Assembly (NCBI GenBank): GCA_900473745.1
Contig: UCMW01000010.1
Coordinates: forward strand, 152,548 to 216,547
Length of the DNA: 64,000 bases
Direction: 5' to 3'
DNA from: Hyphomicrobiales bacterium
GTDB taxonomy: Bacteria > Pseudomonadota > Alphaproteobacteria > Rhizobiales > Rhizobiaceae
Made by a program: the position numbers and the translations under genes. The notes under the pieces are model-generated. The model was not told the DNA's origin and ran no database searches. It was given only the letters and a program-made list of their open reading frames with translations. Positions 60,605 to 64,000 of this stretch are shown here, piece after piece; position 1 is the stretch's first letter; each line of letters opens with the position of its first letter.

Positions 60605-61546
60605 TCAGATTTGCTGGCTGGAGAGTGCAATCAGCCTCGGGATTTCGGTGATGATGTCGGTCTCTCTACCGAGGCCCGGCCATTGCTGCTGGTGCCGACG
60701 CGCCGTGATATAGGCGTCAGGCGTGCGCTCGAGCGTGTAGCGATAGGTGGCGTCGAGGCATTTCATCTCGCGTGTCGAGAGATCGCTCGCGTGGCAGAAC
60801 CGGTAGACGCTGCCGGGTATCGTCAGGTTGGCGCCAGCGAATTGGTTCGCAAAGCTCGCGATGGTGAGGATGTCACCCGAGGCGTCCAACGTCCGGCCCG
60901 TCGAAATGATTTCTGTGCCGGACTGGATGTGCCGCAGGCTGAGCGCGAGAGCGGAGGCGCCGCAGTCCCGGACTTCCAGGACGAAATACAAGGCATTTGC
61001 CTGATCCTGCTGCTCCTGAAGCGCCTCATCGTCGTCGGAGATCGCGACAGCCCAAAGCCGGCCTCTCCAGAGGCGCAACGCATTCAAGAAGATCCGGCTC
61101 GTGGCGTCGCCATCTCGGAGCGGCGCAAGGAACAGGCGGGGCAGCCCGCGCCAGCGTGCGTCGGCTCTGTCATCGTTTGCGATCCTGGACCGTCGTGCCG
61201 TCCCTGCCAGCTCGTAGATCGGCACGTAACCGCCGAGCGGGATGCGGATGCGCAGGGCTTCGTCGCGCCCTTCGTCGGCGTAGAACTGGTTCAGCAGACG
61301 TCGCAGCTTGCCGGCCTGAACGCGGACCAATGGATCTGTCCCGGGATCGAAACCCTCGCTGCGGCTGAAGACGTCTATGCCGATTGTGTAGCCCTTCAGC
61401 TGGTGCGCCAGACCCAATTGCTCCATTTCGACCACGAATTTCAGGAAGGAGCGCAGGCGCTCGGAGCGTGCAAAGGTGCGGCTGGACAAGACCCTGCGCA
61501 ATGCCTCCGCGACCTGGCGGTTGTCGATCCTTGCATCGGTTGACAT
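60605..61546 (-). CDS. Protein with cyclase-associated N-terminal domain, unknown function
   Basis: A 313-residue protein whose N-terminal 115 residues ([64 protein letters not shown]) match a domain found at the start of many bacterial adenylate cyclase-like and TPR-containing regulators. The rest has no recognised cyclase, TPR or receiver domain. It ends with a soluble mixed region rich in Ala/Arg. GGAGCA sits five bases before ATG 61546. It follows the MerR-LuxR gene on the same strand, separated by 177 bases. Function unknown. Confidence 0.7.
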   Translation of the reverse strand: MSTDARIDNRQVAEALRRVLSSRTFARSERLRSFLKFVVEMEQLGLAHQLKGYTIGIDVFSRSEGFDPGTDPLVRVQAGKLRRLLNQFYADEGRDEALRIRIPLGGYVPIYELAGTARRSRIANDDRADARWRGLPRLFLAPLRDGDATSRIFLNALRLWRGRLWAVAISDDDEALQEQQDQANALYFVLEVRDCGASALALSLRHIQSGTEIISTGRTLDASGDILTIASFANQFAGANLTIPGSVYRFCHASDLSTREMKCLDATYRYTLERTPDAYITARRHQQQWPGLGRETDIITEIPRLIALSSQQI

Positions 61547-61792
61547 CACTGCTCCAGCTTGTCCGGGCGATCGCGGGCTGCCGACAGGGAGTCGGTAGCA
61601 TTTGTGCGATCCGTCACAATCAGTAACCTGACTAATGTAAAGCGCAGCAGGGTCAATACCTCAAAAATCTGGGGTTTTTCCCTTTTTGATCCATCAATTC
61701 CACAAATCGGATTATCTGCGATTCTCGTTGGTTTTCCGGCTTGTGATGTCCTAAAGATGCGGACCTACAAACCTGGCTCCGGAATCGTGATC

Positions 61793-62545
61793 ATGCCTGC
61801 GAAGCTCTCCGTCAATCTCAATGCCATCGCCATGCTGCGCAACCGCCGGGATCTGCCGTGGCCTGACGTCGCGGATCTGGGGCGGATCGCGCTGACAGCC
61901 GGTGCCAGCGGGTTGACCGTGCATCCGCGCCCCGACCAGAGGCATATCCGGTTCAGCGATCTGCCGGTTCTACGCGCCTTGATCGACGACGAATTTCCGC
62001 AGGCGGAGTTCAATATCGAGGGCTATCCGACCGAAGATTTCCTTTCGCTTTGTGAGGCCACCGAACCGGAACAGGTGACGCTGGTTCCCGATGACCCGTC
62101 GCAGGCGACCTCGGACCATGGCTGGGATCTCGTGAAGCACCAGGATTTTCTCAAGAGCGTCGTGGGTCGACTGCGTTCGAAGGGGATGCGAGTATCGCTT
62201 TTTGTCGATGGCGACGGGCTGGCCGAGCCAATGAAGCTGGCCCGGGCGACAGGCGCAGAGCGGGTGGAGCTCTATACAGGCCCTTATGGCGGTTGCTACG
62301 ACAATCCGGAGGAGGCCGCCCGGCAGGTGGAACTGCTCGGACTCACCGCTGATGCTGCCAAGGCCGAGGGACTTGCCGTCAATGCTGGGCATGACCTGAC
62401 GGTCGCGAACCTGCCGGCCCTGGTCCGGCGGATCCCGCATCTGGCGGAAGTGTCGATCGGCCACGGCCTCACGGCGGATGCCCTGGAATACGGCATGGCG
62501 GAGACGGTCCGCCGCTTCTGCCGGGCCTGCGGCCAATCGATTTGA
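61793..62545 (+). CDS. pdxJ: Pyridoxine 5'-phosphate synthase PdxJ
   Basis: Condenses 1-deoxyxylulose 5-phosphate with an aminoketone phosphate to pyridoxine 5'-phosphate in the DXP-dependent B6 route. The 250-residue TIM barrel shows [28 protein letters not shown], the phosphate-binding residues in [18 protein letters not shown], and VNAGHDL with the catalytic His. ATG 61793 fits the family start; a longer open frame upstream lacks homology. The upstream gene is divergent, leaving about 245 bases of promoter space. Confidence 0.95.
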   Translation: MPAKLSVNLNAIAMLRNRRDLPWPDVADLGRIALTAGASGLTVHPRPDQRHIRFSDLPVLRALIDDEFPQAEFNIEGYPTEDFLSLCEATEPEQVTLVPDDPSQATSDHGWDLVKHQDFLKSVVGRLRSKGMRVSLFVDGDGLAEPMKLARATGAERVELYTGPYGGCYDNPEEAARQVELLGLTADAAKAEGLAVNAGHDLTVANLPALVRRIPHLAEVSIGHGLTADALEYGMAETVRRFCRACGQSI

Positions 62546-62564
62546 CTTGAGGCCAGTCGACGGA

Positions 62565-63278
62565 TCAGGCGGCAAGCGGGCTCGACACGCCTGCAAGTGA
62601 GAATTCGACCGCAGCATCTGCGTGAATCGTTGTCGAATCGAAGCCTGGCAGCGGCAGATGGTCAGGATCGAGGATCAGGCAGATTTCGGTGCAGCCGAGA
62701 ATGACGCTGTCTGCGCCTTCTGTCTTGGCCTTTTCGACGATCGCGATCAGCTTTTCGCGAGACCGCGGACGAACTTTGCCGGCGCAGAGTTCACTGAAGA
62801 TAATGTCATGGGTCGCGGTGCGGCCGTCTGCGTCCGGCACCATGACCTCGATGCCGTGGAGCCGCATGCGCTCGGCATAAAACCCGTGTTCCATCGTGTA
62901 ACGGGTGGCGAGCAACAGCGGACGCTTAGCGCCGTGCATTGCCAGGACTTCAGCGGTTTCATCGATGATGTTGATCAGCGGGACCGAGATGCGGGATGCC
63001 ACAGGTTCGGCGACGAGGTGCATAGTATTGGTGCAAATCAGCACACAGCCGGCTCCTGCGCGTTCGAGGCCCTCTGCTGCACGGGCTAGGCGGTCGGCGG
63101 CGGCATCCCAATGGCCTGCCTTCTGCAGGGCGACGATTTCCTCGAAATTGACCGAATGGAGAATGACTTCCGCGGATGACAGACCGCCCAGCCGCGCCCG
63201 GACGGCTTCGTTGACAAGGCGATAGTAAACCGCTGAACTCTCGAAGCTCATTCCACCGATCAGGCCGATCATCTGCAT
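62565..63278 (-). CDS. Aspartate/glutamate racemase family protein
   Basis: A 237-residue cofactor-independent racemase. Catalytic cysteines lie in CTNTMH and GCTEICL; GLIGGMSFESSAVYYRLVNE is the family start. It may racemise aspartate or glutamate, or hydantoin-type substrates; specificity is not predictable. GGAG precedes ATG 63278 by eight bases. It is convergent with pdxJ and divergent from the Lrp-type regulator, which may control it. Confidence 0.88.
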   Translation of the reverse strand: MQMIGLIGGMSFESSAVYYRLVNEAVRARLGGLSSAEVILHSVNFEEIVALQKAGHWDAAADRLARAAEGLERAGAGCVLICTNTMHLVAEPVASRISVPLINIIDETAEVLAMHGAKRPLLLATRYTMEHGFYAERMRLHGIEVMVPDADGRTATHDIIFSELCAGKVRPRSREKLIAIVEKAKTEGADSVILGCTEICLILDPDHLPLPGFDSTTIHADAAVEFSLAGVSSPLAA

Positions 63279-63425
63279 CACATTGTCTCCTCTAACTTGA
63301 TACGTAGACAATGCCGCGTCGCGGGGGCCGGATGTTTGCATTTTCCGGACATAGCAGGCGCCTTGCCGCCACTTCAGTGTCGCGATATGGGTCCTATGCG
63401 CTGAATTTTTGCGCAATGGCATCCA
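63279..63425. other. Divergent promoter region between racemase and Lrp regulator
   Basis: 147 bases that must hold both promoters. The shared region fits a regulator controlling a neighbouring amino-acid gene. I see no clear 15-bp Lrp-type palindrome by eye. Confidence 0.4.
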
Positions 63426-63908
63426 ATGATGGGATCAACGGGCGTGATCGACGACAGGGACAGGAAGATTCTCGATATTCTCCAGCGCGATGCGGGTGTC
63501 GCCGTCAGCGACATCGCCGACATGGTGTCGCTGTCGGTGTCTGCTTGTTCGCGGCGCATCCAGAAACTGGAGGAGAACGGCTACATCGCCCGCAGGATCG
63601 TCGTTTTGGATCGGGACAAGGCGGGCGTGCCAACCACGGTTTACGCTCTGGTGAAGACCGCCCATCATGCGGATGACTGGATTGAGGAGTTTCGTCGCGC
63701 GGTGAGCGATATCCCCGAAATCGTCGAGGCGCATCGGCTGACAGGGCATTACGATTATATCCTCAAGGTCGTGCTGCCCCGGGTCGAGCATTACGACGTC
63801 GTCTACCGACGTCTGGTCAAACGGGTGGAACTGTTCGACGTCTCGGCTTCGATCTCGATGGAGACGCTCAAGCAGGGATTGGCGGTTCCTGTCGACTACG
63901 CTCGATAA
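63426..63908 (+). CDS. Lrp/AsnC family transcriptional regulator
   Basis: A 160-residue feast/famine regulator with an N-terminal HTH (DDRDRKILDILQRDAGVAVS, IADMVSLSVSACSRRIQKLE) and a C-terminal RAM ligand domain (LTGHYDYILKVVLPRVEHYD). Its location beside a divergent amino acid racemase suggests it senses an amino acid and controls that gene. ATG 63426 and the following ATG are both possible starts. Confidence 0.9.
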   Translation: MMGSTGVIDDRDRKILDILQRDAGVAVSDIADMVSLSVSACSRRIQKLEENGYIARRIVVLDRDKAGVPTTVYALVKTAHHADDWIEEFRRAVSDIPEIVEAHRLTGHYDYILKVVLPRVEHYDVVYRRLVKRVELFDVSASISMETLKQGLAVPVDYAR

Positions 63909-63933
63909 CGCATTCCCTTAAACGCAAAAAAAA

Positions 63934-63959
63934 GGCCCCGGGGCCGAAGCCCCGAGGCC
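63934..63959 (-). terminator. Intrinsic terminator of a minus-strand gene beyond the right edge
   Basis: An 11-bp stem (GGCCCCGGGGC with GCCCCGAGGCC, one internal mismatch) with a CGAA loop. On the minus strand it is followed by eight T residues, so it stops a leftward transcript from the next gene, whose end is at about 63977. Confidence 0.8.
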
Positions 63960-63976
63960 CGCCACGCACCCTTGGA

Positions 63977-64000
63977 TCAGGAGGCGTTGGAAACCGTGCG
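63977..64000 (-). CDS. 3' end of an unidentified gene at the window edge
   Basis: On the minus strand the last codons could read RTVSNAS followed by TGA, just upstream of a strong terminator. Only eight codons including the stop are visible, so the gene cannot be identified, and the frame itself is an inference from the terminator. Confidence 0.3.
   Translation of the reverse strand, partial: RTVSNAS

Overview
The window is GC-rich chromosomal DNA of an alphaproteobacterium, most likely a member of the Rhizobiaceae (Rhizobium/Agrobacterium relatives). The main evidence is a circularly permuted two-piece tmRNA gene, an SspB/DUF4169/ribbon-helix-helix cluster, a DUF1127 micro-protein, a DUF6074 protein, the TIGR02587/TIGR02588 pair and an adjacent panB-panC pair. 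Nearly all genes look like ordinary vertically inherited core genes. I see no insertion sequence, prophage, CRISPR array, rRNA or tRNA gene.

Layout. 1-7.7 kb: 3' end of ligA, a membrane diguanylate cyclase, the TIGR02587/02588 membrane pair, a DEAD-box RNA helicase with a long basic tail, a DEDDh exonuclease, creA and a small secreted protein. 7.9-11.3 kb: a two-gene chemotaxis unit (MCP plus CheW) and a DUF2189 membrane protein. 11.4-15.7 kb: a 51-residue membrane protein, SCO1-type copper chaperone, prmA, DUF1127 and Xaa-Pro aminopeptidase. 15.7-19.6 kb: azlCD, DUF2164, panBC (pantothenate) and nicotinamidase. 19.8-25.8 kb: PQQ glucose dehydrogenase, DUF6074, thymidine kinase and UvrD/PcrA helicase. 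26-35.8 kb: RND efflux pair, D-lactate dehydrogenase-type flavoprotein and a large AsmA protein. 35.8-43 kb: RHH-DUF4169-sspB, ssrA (tmRNA), then thyA-folA-hflK-hflC-DUF2065-degP. 43-50 kb: GGDEF/EAL protein, GNAT acetyltransferase, serB, miaA and a HerA-type ATPase. 50.1-52.7 kb: the ilv leader/attenuator and ilvB-ilvH. 52.7-58.5 kb: ArsR, DUF2269, SDR-DoxX and aldo/keto reductase on the minus strand, then LysE exporter and a cobalt-type nitrile hydratase operon. 58.6-64 kb: RecD/Dda-like helicase, a MerR-LuxR fusion regulator, an orphan regulator-like protein, pdxJ, an Asp/Glu racemase with a divergent Lrp/AsnC regulator, and the 3' edge of another gene.

How genes work together. The 36-43 kb block is a proteostasis neighbourhood: tmRNA tags stalled nascent chains, SspB delivers tagged chains to ClpXP, HflKC modulates FtsH, and DegP handles periplasmic misfolding; thyA-folA supply dTMP at the head of the plus-strand run. 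The ilv region reads as a transcription-attenuated branched-chain amino acid operon: an 18-codon leader rich in Val/Leu/Ile codons, apparently translated from a leaderless or near-leaderless start, then a strong intrinsic terminator, then ilvB-ilvH. The most interesting less-explored loci are the AKR/SDR-DoxX/DUF2269/ArsR cluster with a perfect palindrome in front of arsR, the His-rich nitrile hydratase alpha subunit, the 18-bp palindrome that covers the helicase start codon, and the MerR-LuxR fusion. None of these is demonstrably a new system from sequence alone.
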